From: Cladosporium sp. IMV 00045
Lineage: Eukaryota; Ascomycota; Dothideomycetes; Cladosporiales; Cladosporiaceae
Reading direction: 5' to 3'
Assembly (NCBI GenBank): GCA_001931905.2
Contig: MSJI02000731.1
Location: 1-64,000, forward strand
Length of the DNA: 64,000 bases
Shown here one piece after another: positions 1 through 11,393 of this stretch; the stretch's first letter is position 1; the number at the start of each line of letters is the position of its first letter. Position numbers and translations under genes: made by a program. The notes beneath the pieces were generated by a model. That model was not told where the DNA came from, did not search any database, and worked only from the letters and a program-made list of their open reading frames with translations.

Positions 1-1767
1 ACGCCTGCCGTGACGCCAACAAGGACCACTCCATTGAGGCAACTTTCTTCTTTCGCTCTGGAACCTCGACGTGTCTTGCGAGATGACAAAACATGTCTGG
101 AGATTTCCATGACAGCCGGAGAAGTCGCTGTCATTGCTGGAGAATATACGCTGGAAGTGACTAAAGGAACGGCAACGGTCTACGGTGGCGCATTTCATGG
201 CTCTTCCGGTCCTCAACGAGTCTACACGCCTTCTGTGCAAGCCCTACCCCCGATCATTGCTCGCAGAAGTCCGACTGTCATTCGTGTATTTTCGGTCAAG
301 TCTAGCATGTCGAAGATGGAAAAGCTATCACCCCTGTTCCGCAACATCTGGACTGCAGACGAAAAGGGACGGTCATTTGCCTTTCTTGAGACCTCGCACG
401 ACGATCCCCTCCAGCGGTCTCTGAATCTGTTAGAGACGGATTCTGCCACTCAAAAGGTCTTCACACAATTGACCGGCAAAGCCGAGGAGAAGAAAGGCTC
501 GATATGCGCCATGACTATCGGTCCCAAATCCTCTGGCAAATCCACGTTCAATCGACAGTTATGCAACGCTCTCCTGACTACAAAACTCCCCACCAAGAGA
601 TGCCTCTACCTCGACCTCGACCCGGGCCAGCCTGAATTCGGACCACCGGGCCAAATCTCTCTTGTCGAAGTCCACACACCCATGCTCGGACCCTCATTCA
701 CAAACCAAGCCTCCGAGTCCTCCCTCAAAAACACCCTCATCTCCTCCCACACTCTCGCAGCAACAACCTTCAAAGACGACCCAGACCATTACATCGCCTG
801 CATTCGTGAGCTCGCCTTACATCTGGAAGCGCGAAAGCGTCAAAAGGGCCCCGCGCCCATCATCATCAACGCCTGCGGCTGGACCACAGGCCTAGGCGCA
901 GCCGTGCTGACCGACTTCTACGACCTCCTCCCCATCACAGACACCATAACCATCGAAGGCATCGACGCAACGCTCCAACAAACCGCTCGCTCTCGCAGCC
1001 AGAACTGCTTCAACCTCTCGCGCGCGCCACCGCGCTCCACCATCCGTTCTCCAGCCGAGCTCCGCGCAATGCAAACCATGGCGTATTTCCACTCAAAACC
1101 ACCGACAGGGAAATCCCCCCAATGGACCAGCAAGCCACTCAGCTCGCTGCGGCCATGGATCGTACGCTACGGTGATGACGGCCAAAGCAGCAACGCCAAC
1201 GACAGTCCAGGCATTTTCGCCACAATGTCCTACGGCCAAAGCGTGCCGGCCGCCTACCTGCCCGAAATCCTCGACGGCTCGCTCGTAGCCCTCGTAGCAG
1301 CCGACACGACCTCCGAGCTAGAACAAGCCTTCTCGACCTCCCTTTCTCCCACCAGCAACACCTCCACACCAACACCAGAGTACACCCCGCCGCCCCTCTC
1401 CCTCCCCTACATCCCCACGCCACAAAAGACCGGCTACCTCCGCGCGCTCGACCCGCGCTTCACAACCTGCTATGGCCTCGCTCTGATCCGCGGCCTCGAC
1501 CCCCAGCGCCGCGAACTGCACCTCCTCACACCTCTGGACGAAGCGCAGATAGCGTCTCTGGCGAGCAAGAAAGTCGTGCTCGTGCGTGGCGCTTTCGACG
1601 CGCCGGAGTGGGCTTATTTGGAGGATTTGTATGCTGGCGCTGGTGCTGGTGCTGGTGAGGGTGAGGGAAGTAGCAGACCGTGGGTGACGAGGAAGGAGAT
1701 GGTGGGGATCGAAGGGGCGGTGTGGCGGTTGAGGCATCCGCCTACTGCGGCGCAGGTTGGGAGGTGA
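1..1767 (+). CDS. grc3: GRC3 polynucleotide 5'-hydroxyl-kinase, 5'-partial
   Basis: Nucleolar polynucleotide kinase that in yeast works with the Las1 nuclease on ITS2 pre-rRNA and in Pol I termination. The reading frame is open to the left edge. The apparent first codon is GTG at 10 and the first in-frame ATG is at 109, so the real start and probably the basic N-terminal region lie outside the window. Visible parts are a beta-rich N-domain with VYGG and QRVYTPS, the pair KLSPLFRNI and DDPLQRSL, a P-loop GPKSSGKST near visible residue 171, then LDLDPGQPEFGPPGQ and INACGW, all hallmarks of the Grc3/NOL9/Clp1 family. Near the C-terminus is a short Gly-Ala/Gly-Glu run encoded by GGTGCT/GGTGAG repeats (about 1633-1668). 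It converges on MSH6 with about 260 bp between stops. Family assignment is firm; only the 5' end is unknown. Confidence 0.93.
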   Translation, partial: TPAVTPTRTTPLRQLSSFALEPRRVLRDDKTCLEISMTAGEVAVIAGEYTLEVTKGTATVYGGAFHGSSGPQRVYTPSVQALPPIIARRSPTVIRVFSVKSSMSKMEKLSPLFRNIWTADEKGRSFAFLETSHDDPLQRSLNLLETDSATQKVFTQLTGKAEEKKGSICAMTIGPKSSGKSTFNRQLCNALLTTKLPTKRCLYLDLDPGQPEFGPPGQISLVEVHTPMLGPSFTNQASESSLKNTLISSHTLAATTFKDDPDHYIACIRELALHLEARKRQKGPAPIIINACGWTTGLGAAVLTDFYDLLPITDTITIEGIDATLQQTARSRSQNCFNLSRAPPRSTIRSPAELRAMQTMAYFHSKPPTGKSPQWTSKPLSSLRPWIVRYGDDGQSSNANDSPGIFATMSYGQSVPAAYLPEILDGSLVALVAADTTSELEQAFSTSLSPTSNTSTPTPEYTPPPLSLPYIPTPQKTGYLRALDPRFTTCYGLALIRGLDPQRRELHLLTPLDEAQIASLASKKVVLVRGAFDAPEWAYLEDLYAGAGAGAGEGEGSSRPWVTRKEMVGIEGAVWRLRHPPTAAQVGR

Positions 1768-2025
1768 TTGTAGCACGAAAGTGGTTGATCGAGAAAGGAT
1801 GGTTTGGTGCAACGACCGGAGGATGAAATGATATGATCAGGAATGTTGTTGTGCGAATTTGGATCAATCTTGTGAAGTTAAGAGCCAGTAGCCTTGAAGT
1901 AGACATCTATTCATACAGTAGTAAAAGCCATTCGCTCCTCATGGACTCCACCGCATGGGTGGTTTGCCAGAGGAAATGAGAGCAAAGCACAGAAAATGAC
2001 ACCCTCTCTCCGTCCCAGCACAGAC

Positions 2026-5000
2026 CTACAACGCAGCAATCCCCTTCCTCAACACCTCCAAACTCCTATCCGTGACAAAATTATCCCCCTCATCACCATC
2101 GTCGTCGCCCTTCAACAACCAGCTGACATCACTCAGCAAGCCCAGGGGCAACCAGGTCGTCTCCTTGGCCCGCTCCAAGCTCTCCTTGATCCTGCCCGTG
2201 TGCTCCCAGCTCTTGGCCGCCTCCTCGGCCCTCGCGATGACCTTGTCGGGAATGCCGCACATGGCCGCGCAGTGCATGCCGTAGCTGCCTTCCGCCACGC
2301 CGGCCTCGAGTTTGTACAGGAAGGTCACTTCGCGGGCGTCCGGTTCGACGCGCACGGCCATGCGCTTGGCGGCGATTTCGGGGTGGTGCATGAACTCCGT
2401 GGCAAGGGAGTGGTAGTGCGTGGCGAAATAGCCGAGTGCGCCGATGTGGGTGGCGACGTGATGGAGGACCGCTTGCGCGACTGCGACGCCGTCGTAGCTG
2501 CTCGTTCCACGACCCAGCTCGTCTAGGATGACGAGCGAGCGGGGCGTGGCTTCTGACAGGATCTTCTTGGTCTCGGAGAGCTCGACCATGAAGGTACTCT
2601 GGCCGGCGAAGATGTTGTCGTGTGCTCCGAGACGGGACATGATGCGATCCACTGGAGTCATGCGGGCGGCCTCGCAAGGCACGTAGCAGCCAATTTGCGC
2701 TAGGATGACGGCAACACATGTCATGCGCAAGACTGTACTCTTGCCAGCAGCGTTGGCGCCGGTAAGTAGGTCCACAGAAGGAGACTCGCCACCCAAAGCG
2801 ATGTCGTTGGGGATGAACGTGGTAGTTGTCTCGATGCAAGGGTGCCGAAGCTCTGCGAATTCCAGAACGCTACGCGCATTATCATCTTCGACGAACTCAG
2901 GCCTGCAGGATGGCACGCCGAGCGCTGTCGACGCTTTTGCAAGCGAGATCAAGCAATCGAGTTGGGCAACGATCTTGATGGCAGCCAGCCAGATCGCGTA
3001 GTCGACATCAAATCGAGCAAAAAAGCGACCAGCAAGTTGCTTCACGGTCTGAGCATGCATCTCTTGTGCCTCTTTCAGGTCTTGAACGAGATCCTCAAGC
3101 TCTGGTGAGTACCAGCGCTTGCACTGCTTGGTAGCTGACATTTGTTTCCAGTCTCGAGGGATTGTGCCCTTAACTTTGATGGGAACTTCGAGCTGGTAGA
3201 TTTCTTTGCCGTTGTCTGTGTACTTGATAGCAGAAGAACCAAGTTGTTTGCGATATTGGGCCAGCAGTTTGTCCATCGAACTCACAATGTTGTCGATACG
3301 TTCTTGACTCTCGTCGAAGTCTTGCTCAACGCCGGGTTGAGGAATGAACAATCCTTCGTCTTTGGCTTTTGATCGATCAAAGGCATCTTTCCAGTGCGCA
3401 AGGGCGCCGGCCAGATCGGGCATGGCAGAGATGAGCTGTCCGAGCACACCCTCGCCAGAGCCGAAGGAGCTGAGCATGGACATGGTATACTCGATCTGCT
3501 CGAAGCCCTCGAGAACCTTGACGAAGTCTTGGGGTCTGCACCTGCCAGCATGCACTCGAGAGATGAGACGCTCAAGATCGGGAAGGCGCGCCAAAGAGGC
3601 TGTGAATCGATCCATAATCGTGCCATCAGCGTTAAGGGCATCAATCGCGTCGAAACGCTGGTTGATCTTTCTAGGGTCTGCTAGCGGGTGACAGACCCAT
3701 TGACGAAGCATGCGCTTGCCGAAAGGACTGATACAACGGTTGAGCATGGTGAAGAGTGTTCCATCGGTGCTTCCGTCGAATGTATTCGCAAAGATCTCGA
3801 GGTTGATCAGGCTTTGGCCGTCCAGCACCAAGCTGGAGGCCTTGCGAATCGGATCGTACCAGTTGAAATTGGCGAGAGTGATAAGGTCGCGTTCGATCAT
3901 GAGAGTCTTGAGGTACCAGATGAGAGCACCTAACGCGGAAAACACATTCTCCTTCTCTTTGGCTTCTTGCAACACGGTGGGCCAGGAGGTAACGCTGTCT
4001 TCGACAGATTTGTCGAAGTAGCCTTCACCATCGATGGTCATTCGGGTTTTGTCAGCTGTCAGGAATTCTTTGTCGGGTTTGAGGTAATTCCAGATAGTGG
4101 TCGCCGGGGTATTGTTCTTTAAGATGCGGAGTGCCTTTGAGGATACGCAGCTCTTCTCAAGGAGAAGCTCCCCAGGTCTCGTCTGTGCCACAAAAGTCTC
4201 AAACCGTGTCATGTCCGCGTCGTCGGTGAAATCAGTTAGATGAAACTGCGCAGTGGCGGTGTCCACAAAGGCGATGCCAAAGCAAGGCTTGCCGTCTCTC
4301 TCCGTTTCCTTGATGGCCGCACAGTATGTTGCCATGTCATCTTGCAGCATTCCGCCATCCACTAAGGTTCCAGACGTGAGCACTGTGGAGAGCTCTCTGC
4401 GGATGATCTTGTCTTCTTTCTTGCCCTTCAGATCTCGCTCGCGCATGTCCTTGCCAAGTGCCGTTTCCATTTGATCCACACGGGCGATCTTGTAGCCCTT
4501 TGCGACGAACTGATTCGCCCAATGATCGAGACTTGCCTCAGGCACGCCGACCATGCGCATATTGACGCGATCTGTGAGTTTGAGATCGAAAAGTTGGTGG
4601 CCGATGGTGGCGTCCTTCTCGTACAGCTCGTAGAATTTGCCCTTCTTGAAGAACACGATAGTGTCCCAAAACTTCTGCTTAATTTCCCAATATTGCTTCT
4701 CAAAAGGTGAGAACTTTTGCCATGCGAGCGGTGGAATGAAAAGCGTTCTTGGGTCGTAATCAGGGTGATCCATGGGGTTGCGGTCAGCATCGAGGATATG
4801 AGCCAACCATGGGTATCGCTTTTCGGGCTCAGTGACGTGCGCCTTTTGTTTCTTCTGATTTGCTGAGGATTCGGTTCGCCTAGCCTGAGCAGGCTTTCTC
4901 GGTTCGTTCGATACTGGTGCGTCTGGGTCGAACTTCCACTGCTGCGCGGTGGATGTGGCAGGGATCTCTTCGCTATCTTCCCTGATTGGAGACGGCGGCT

Positions 5001-5801
5001 TGCTTAGAGCTTTGCGAGATGATGAAGCCGATGACTTCTTAGGCCGACGCGGCTTCACATCGTCTTCGTCATCCTCGGACGCAATGAAATCGTCCATGTC
5101 ATCTGGTTTCATACGTCAGCATACGGCGTGCAGCATACGAGTGGATATCGATGCAAAGCAGAGTGCAGCATGTAGAGGATACTACCGTCTTGCAAATGCC
5201 TCGGACCAGCTAACGGAATCAGCTCACCATCGTCATTCTCCATTGCCGCCTGAGTCGCTTCGTCCATGCCGAAATCGTCGTCCGATTCTTCTTTGGTAGA
5301 AACGCGCCTCCTCTTTGCAGCTCTTCCGTTGCCAGAAAGTGGCTTAAATACATCCTCCTCCTCGTCATCATCAGATTCGACGTAATTGACCTTCTTTTTC
5401 GCCTTGCGGATTGGGCTGGACGGGAGTGCATCTGGAGTTTCTTCTCAGCAAGTCAGTCACTTGCTTGGAATGCTGTATTTACTCAATCTCTCACCATTCT
5501 CTTTGTTCCTGCCATTGGTTACAGGGCTGCTTGGTGGGGGTTGTGGACTTGACGATGGTACAGGAAGGCTGCTTGGGACAGGTGTTGCGCCAGCGCTGGA
5601 CTGAGACTCTTTTGGTGCCGGATCAAAGGTCGGGACCTTCGATGGTAGAGGAGAAGCACTTGACGGGGTCGGCCCAGGAGTTCTCTTGAAGAACCCAGCA
5701 ATGCTTTGTTGCTTTCCACCAGATTTCTGTGTTGAAGCGCCAGTCTTCTTGGGCGCCGTGCGAGGCGTGGCAATCTCGTTGCCCTCGATCCCACGAGCCA
5801 T
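2026..5801 (-). CDS. msh6: MSH6 DNA mismatch-repair ATPase
   Basis: MutS-homologue subunit of MutS-alpha (Msh2-Msh6), which recognises base mismatches in nuclear DNA. Model: exons 5801-5495, 5431-5228 and 5102-2026 (1195 aa). Introns are 63 and 125 bp, with donors GTGAGA and GTGAGC and acceptors CTCCAG and AACCAG; both are phase 1 and the frames join exactly. Exon 1 carries a PCNA-interacting box, QQSIAGFF, at residues 31-38. An acidic/basic linker follows. The mismatch-binding motif is GKFYELYEKD (Phe-Tyr-Glu at about 327-329). The C-terminal ATPase has Walker A LLTGANAAGKST (about 945-955) and Walker B VILDELGRGTSSYDG. The A-A in Walker A is the usual fungal Msh6 form. The ATG at 5112 inside intron 2 would drop the PIP box and is not preferred. 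The gene diverges from folylpolyglutamate synthase across 327 bp. Confidence 0.95.
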
Positions 5802-6128
5802 TATCTTCAGACGTATGTGAGGGCAATGTTGCGATGACAGTGACAGGAAGAAAGGATGGTTGTTGGAGGATGTCTCAAAAGTACATCCGATGTAGATGGA
5901 AACACGGCTTTAGATTGCAACGCGCCTCGCGTCACAGCGTGTTGACTGCAAGGGTCCAATCAATCGGCCGAGCTGGGAAGTTCGGTCCGGTGTCGGCACG
6001 GACAATCGCCCGCCCTACGCAGTTTGCTTGTCTTCGTCATATCGTGCGGCAATCTACCATAAATATTGCTACCATATATCCCTGAACAATTGGCATCTAC
6101 CATCATGAACTAATCTAGTGGTGTGTCA
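5802..6128. promoter_or_regulatory. Divergent intergenic region between MSH6 and FPGS
   Basis: 327 bp between two divergent start codons must hold both promoters. I see no clear TATA box or recognised operator. The right-hand third is A/T-richer (ACCATAAATATTGCTACCATATAT near 6056-6080). Confidence 0.5.
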
Positions 6129-7770
6129 ATGTTGATATCGCACGCATTCCGACGTGCGACTTCACCTCTACAGAAGCACATCTCACATTATAGCAGCATG
6201 GCGCGCGACTACAATGCCGCCGTCGCGGCGTTGAATACGCTGCAGAGCAACTTTTCGATCGTCGATGCGATTAGAAAATCAGGCAAGGGAATGAACCAGA
6301 ATGCCATTCCGGAGATGATCGAATGGGTCAAGAAGACTGGCTATGAGGTGTGAGTTATCTCGATTCTATCCCATGCAGATCGCTAACATTGGATAGCCTG
6401 CCGACTTCGACCAGCTGAATCCCATTCACATTGCTGGCACAAAAGGCAAAGGTAGTACCTCTTCCTTCATCTCATCGATCCTGGCCCAGTATTTGCCTTC
6501 AAAGGCTAGCATACATGCAGAAAGGCTGCCCACGAGCGTTGGGCTGTACACCAGCCCGCATCTTCGTTTCGTCAGAGAACGTATCCAGATCAACAACCAG
6601 CCTTTGTCCGAGGAAGCGTTCGCGAAATATTTCTTCGAAGTCTGGGATCGCCTGGAGGAGTCCGCGGCCAAGGCCGGCCACCATGATCCCAAGAGCACAG
6701 AGACCACGCCTGTGTACTTCCGTTTCCTGACTCTGATGGCACTGCACTCTTACATGCAGGAGAAGGTCGGAACCGCAGTGCTGGAGTGCGGTATCGGGGG
6801 CGAGTACGACAGCACTAACATTTTGGTCAAGCCGTCAGCTACTGGTGTTACGAGCCTGGGTATCGACCATACCGCGATGCTCGGCGACACCATTGAGAGC
6901 ATTGCCTGGCACAAAGCTGGCGTCTTCAAAAAAGGCGTTCCTGCTTTCACAGCACCGCAGCCTCCGTCGGCACTCAAGGTCTTACACGAACGAGCCCAAG
7001 AAAGAAAGACCGAGTTACTTGAGGTTCCTCAGTATACTGCTCTCGACAAGATCAAGCTCGGCCTCCATGGTGATTTCCAGAAGACCAACGCATCAGTCGC
7101 CATTGCTGTCTGCGCATCGCATCTGCAGAAGCTGGGCTACTCCGGTCTGCCTGATCCTCGCGAAAAGGACACAAAGCTGCCGCAGGAGTTCATTGCCGGT
7201 CTTGAGAACGTCAAGCTTGGTGGACGCTGCGAAGTCAGGCCGGACAGACGCCAGAAGGGCCTCACTTGGTACATCGACGGCGGCCATACTCTGGAGAGTA
7301 TCGAAATGGCTGCCTCCTGGTTCGCTTCTGAAGCATCGCAGTCGCAAACGACTTCCGCAAACAAGACGCGCATCCTCATTTTCAACCAGCAAACGAGAGA
7401 CGCGGCGTCACTCGCACGCAAGCTGCACGACACCCTTGCCACTGCTTTGAACGATACTCACCCCTTCAAGCACGCCATCTTCTGCACCAACACGACCTAC
7501 AAAGACGCCGGTTTCAAAGCCGACCTCGTGTCCATCAACACGAACAAGAGCGACGTCGACACGCTGAAGGTCCAGAAGGAGCTCGCCGGCTCATGGGACA
7601 GCATCGACCCCAACGCCAGCGTTCACGTTCTCTCCACCATCGAGGAAGCCATCTCTAAGGCGAGAGAACTCGCGCCCAACGACCAAGTCGAAGTGCTCGT
7701 GACCGGCAGCTTGCATCTCGTCGGCGGCGTGATTGAGGTCTTGGAAAGTGAAGGTGAAAACTCGCAATAA
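6129..7770 (+). CDS. met7: Folylpolyglutamate synthase (FPGS)
   Basis: Adds gamma-linked glutamates to tetrahydrofolates, retaining them in cytosol and mitochondria and supporting methionine and purine synthesis. Model: exons 6129-6347 and 6397-7770 (530 aa) with a 49-bp phase-0 intron (GTGTGA...CGCTAACATTGGATAG). The N-terminus MLISHAFRRATSPLQKHISHY is Arg/Ser-rich without acids, as in a mitochondrial presequence. A second in-frame ATG at 6198 begins MARDYNAAVAAL and would give a cytosolic form. The P-loop HIAGTKGKGST follows the intron. GLYTSPHLRFVRERI, ECGIGGEYDSTNI and GIDHTAMLGDTI are the usual folate/Mur-ligase blocks. The family is certain; it is FPGS rather than dihydrofolate synthase by length and by the N-terminal YNAAVAALNTLQSN block. 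The GTG at 6123 is not a plausible start. Confidence 0.95.
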
Positions 7771-7829
7771 ACTCTGCCATGTAACAAAATATACACCAAA
7801 AAAAAAAAAATTCTACCTGCGGAAACGGG

Positions 7830-9570
7830 CTAAATCTGCGGCCCCCGGCTTCGTTTTGCAATTTTGACGTCCAAGCCATGTTGAACGACGAAGAAAGTAG
7901 AGCGATACTTTAAATCCTCCTGCGGTTTCAATAGCTCCAGATCGTAGTCCCTAAAAAGCAACGGTAGCGTTTTGTTCATCTCAAGCAAGGCAAGATTCTT
8001 GCCAATACCTACAACGGCAAGAAAAAAGTCAGCCACTTCGTTTTCACCACAAGCAGTAGACCCTCCAAAAGCAGCGCAGCAAAACTCACAAAGATGACTC
8101 CCCCCTCCAAACTGGAACATGTACCTCTCCATGTTCCTCGCGTCCCCCTCAATCCACCTCTCCGGCCTGTAAACGTCCGCATCCGCGCCGAAAACCTCCC
8201 TATCCCGATGCAGCACCCACCCGTTCACGGCAACCCTCGTGCCGCCGGGGTACTTCTTCCCAGCAATCTCCGCGCCCTCGGCGGGCACCAGCCGCGTGAT
8301 GTTGAGACCGACGGCGGGACGCATGCGCATCGCTTCTTTGAGGCAGGCTTGGAAGTAGGGCAGGTTTTGCGTTTCGCTCCATTGCGGGAAAGCGCTCAGA
8401 GTGCCGGCCGCGGAGGCCGAATCGAGCTCTGCGCGCAGCCGGGTATGGATGGCGGGATCGCGCAGGACGTGGTGGCTGAAGGATTGCATCGTCGACGCGG
8501 TGGAGTCGGAGCCGGCGAAGCTGTGTGAAGCGAGGTGAGCAATTCGATACTGAGTTTAGCTGATTTGAAGGTAGTGGCGAACTCACATTGCGCCATGAGC
8601 GATGGCGAAAACATCACCCTCGCCAAACTTTTCCGGCGCCTTTTCATTCGCAGCCATGAGCTGGCTCAACAAATCCTTCCGATCGATTACTTTCTCGCCA
8701 TATCTCTTCCTCTTCGCCAACTCCTCGAGCGCCATGCGCGTTATGAGAGCTTTGCTGGGATCCATACCCGGCAAGAAGCGGGCGAAAGGGTTGCGTCTGA
8801 AAACGAAATCCCACTCGGGGATCTGGCCCACGATGCCGTCGTACCACTGCACGTCGTCGATGGTCTTGATGGCCCCTTCGAGGTCGCATCCACTCTCCAG
8901 AAAACCGAATTTGCGACTGAACGCGATTTCACCCAGAACGTCAAATGCGAAGAAGTGCAGCCATTCGCCCAAATCGCACGTCCGCTCGAGAGACTCACAT
9001 TTCCGGTCTAATTGGTTGGTGAGCAGCTTCTGCGTGTCTTCGATGTACGCGCTTAGGTTCTGCATGGAGGCCATGGAATAGGCGTTGGAGGCGTAGCGTT
9101 TCTTCTGCGCGTGGGCTTGTTCGTTGGTTTCGGTGAAGATGTCTGGGTTCTCGGCGGGTGGGAAGACCCAGTAGAAGTCGGTTTTGTGAAAGCCTTTGCC
9201 TGCTGCTAGCACTTCGCGGGCGACGTAGGGGGACGAGAATGAGAGCTCGTTCGGGGCGATGCGGACTATTGGACCTGCTTGTTGTCAGTATTCGCGTAGG
9301 AGTGAGGTTGATCAAGATCCATTTACCGTATTTCTCGTGGAGTTTGATGTGGTCGGTTTCGGTTTGGCCTTTGTAAGTGCTCCATACTTTCCACGCTCGG
9401 CTACCAGATGCCAGGAATGGGCCGGGATACTGTCTCAGAGGGGAGGCATAGCGGTAAAAGAGGAAGCGAATTATCAGAGCACATGGTAACACCAGAAACC
9501 AATATGTTCGTACGAAGTTGATCGCTTGAACGACCGCTCCATCATGAACCTCAACAGCAAGTCCTGCCAT
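7830..9570 (-). CDS. Cytochrome P450, pisatin-demethylase/benzoate-hydroxylase-like
   Basis: ER-anchored haem monooxygenase; substrate not predictable. Model: exons 9570-9327, 9274-8587, 8520-8090 and 8008-7830 (513 aa), introns 52, 66 and 81 bp, all phases consistent. N-terminal membrane anchor at about 12-35 followed by LRQYPGPFLA (proline hinge). I-helix is FAGSDSTAS (about 312-320), K-helix ExxR is E373-R376, PERW precedes the haem loop, and the loop is FGGGSHLCIGKNLA with Cys455. The Cys codon is split T|GT by the last intron. Sequence style (LHEKYG-PIVRIAPNELSF) matches the fungal CYP families that include pisatin demethylase. Its neighbours are housekeeping genes, so I see no biosynthetic cluster. 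Transcription runs toward FPGS with only 59 bp between stops, an interval that holds a run of A's. Confidence 0.93.
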
Positions 9571-10417
9571 ATTTGCCTGTATTCACAGAACAAACCCGAA
9601 AGTAATGGGAGACCAACGGGCAGACATAGCCATCCCCGACTTCATAAATCCTGTCCAAGGAGAGGGGAACGGTTGGAAGCGAACACGCATCGTGATCATC
9701 ATCATCGCTCGACCACTTCGGCAAATACATGATCGCAGAATACATCGCCGCTCGACCCGTTTCCGTCAAAGACATCCCGCAGAAGTTGGAACAGGCGACA
9801 CTTTCTGCTGCATTGGCGGCAATAGCTGGCTCGTGTTTATGCGCCACGCGTGTTGTCGGCAGTTGTCAATTGCTGGGGAACGTGGAGAATCAGGGCAGAG
9901 GGCATGTGCAGATCATTCGGTTCTGGCTCAGCTGTGTCGTATCGGCAGTTCGGCCTTGGGTGCTGTCTTAACTGGTGTTTCTATTCATGGTCGAAGACCT
10001 TGCAAGACAGCTGAGATGGAATCCTTGATGAAGTGTTTCTTCGAAGCAGAATTGGTGACGCGAGGGCTGGTGAATTTCGTGCGACGACGTCAGCTTTGAA
10101 GTGATTGACTTCGTAGCATCTTCGCCACATCTCCATTCGTGGTAGGTGATGTCCTCTCGGTATCTAGATCGACATCAATGCAGCCATTTGAGATGTTCTA
10201 GTTTTCTGGCAGAGGTCTTTCGATAGGCCTGGTTAAATGTTGGATGGTGTGTTAACAGTTTGCAGGAACAGGATGATCGGAGGTCGGGCCACGCTCGGGA
10301 TTTTGTGACTTCACATCAATCAGTCGTTGCAGCGTTTGCCAAACCGAATGCCGTTCTATCGATCAACGATAAGTGAAAACCATAGAAGGAACGGAACTCT
10401 TTAAAGAACCCGTCAGA
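9571..10417. other. Intergenic region, P450 to thioredoxin-like gene
   Basis: 847 bp between divergent starts. Only short unconvincing reading frames are seen, so it should hold both promoters; no specific site is recognised. Confidence 0.4.
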
Positions 10418-11260
10418 ATGTCCTTCTGGACCAAAACCCTCACCCTCCTCAAATGGTGTACGGGCTTCTCAATCCTCAGCACCATCGCGGCCCTCCTCTC
10501 CTTCTCCCTCTACATCGGCCCAACCCTCTACATAGAATACCAAAGCGACTCTCCCAACGACCCTTCATCCGTCGCCTCAGCACTAGACCGCATTCTCCGC
10601 CCGGACCGCTGGAACATCTCCCCCCTGACGACCTACAACTACAAATCCCAGCTGCGCCTGTCCGAAGACCAGAATTGGATGCGCAAGGACCTGCGCCACT
10701 CTTGGGTTTACATCACCGGCGACCAAACGTGCGAAAACAAGGAGGACTGCCAACGCTTCGACTCGGCGTTTAACGAAGTCGCCGAGCAGTATTATCTCTC
10801 ACCACCGGCATATAACGCCTCCATCTTCACGCTCAACTGCGACACCTCGCCCTTCCTGTGCGACGGGTGGGCCGCGAGCCCGCCAGCTCTGATCAGACTG
10901 GAGAGCCTGGGCTTCCCGCACTGTGGCATCACTCCCGATTACCGCCTGCAATGCCCTTTCGGGGCGCGATACATTCCGCTGCCGACTCCGAACGGGCTGA
11001 CGAGGATGCTGGGCACGTACAGGCCGGTCGACGGGCTGCCTGATGAGAGGTGGCAATTGCGCTCGCTGTTTGAGTCGACGTGCGCGCACGAGGTTTATCT
11101 GATCCAGCGGTTGCTGGAGTATGTGGGTAACGGAGGGGAGCCGATGGAGTTTAGGGAGATTTTGGGAGATGTCATTGCTGGGTTTGGCGTTGCGGATTTG
11201 TATGGGATGGTGTTTGCTTGGTGGCTTGGGGAGGGGAAGATGGGCGATGGGAGTTCATGA
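10418..11260 (+). CDS. Membrane-anchored protein with possible thioredoxin-like lumenal domain
   Basis: Intronless 280-aa protein of no family I can name. The start is the ATG at 10418 (MSFWTKTLTLLKW); the frame extends 45 bp upstream only to a GTG. One hydrophobic segment at about 9-36 would act as a signal anchor, placing the rest in the secretory lumen. The block SWVYITGDQTC, DSAFNEVAEQY, FTLNCDTSPFLCDGW and SPPALIRLE has the spacing of a thioredoxin fold (beta strand, helix, strand with C..CDGW, cis-Pro-like SPP). The active CXXC is replaced by CENKEDC (CX5C), so redox activity is doubtful. Several further cysteines suggest disulfides. The fold reading is inference from pattern alone. Confidence 0.7.
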   Translation: MSFWTKTLTLLKWCTGFSILSTIAALLSFSLYIGPTLYIEYQSDSPNDPSSVASALDRILRPDRWNISPLTTYNYKSQLRLSEDQNWMRKDLRHSWVYITGDQTCENKEDCQRFDSAFNEVAEQYYLSPPAYNASIFTLNCDTSPFLCDGWAASPPALIRLESLGFPHCGITPDYRLQCPFGARYIPLPTPNGLTRMLGTYRPVDGLPDERWQLRSLFESTCAHEVYLIQRLLEYVGNGGEPMEFREILGDVIAGFGVADLYGMVFAWWLGEGKMGDGSS

Positions 11261-11393
11261 GATGGTGCGAGGCTTTGGGTTTGAATGTGGAAATCTGCAT
11301 CAGGTCTTCTTGGTCTATGTGTACCAAGGCCGGTGTTCCATTAAAATGCTATCTATAGACGAAAGGAAATTGAAAAATTTTGTGATGAGCAGC

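Noticed and set aside
2129..2839. 236-aa minus-strand frame within MSH6
   Set aside because: Arg/Pro/His-rich alternative frame of the conserved MSH6 ATPase; a shadow.
5103..5112. ATG at 5112 as the MSH6 start
   Set aside because: Lies inside intron 2; the spliced model adds a canonical PIP box and restores normal MSH6 length.
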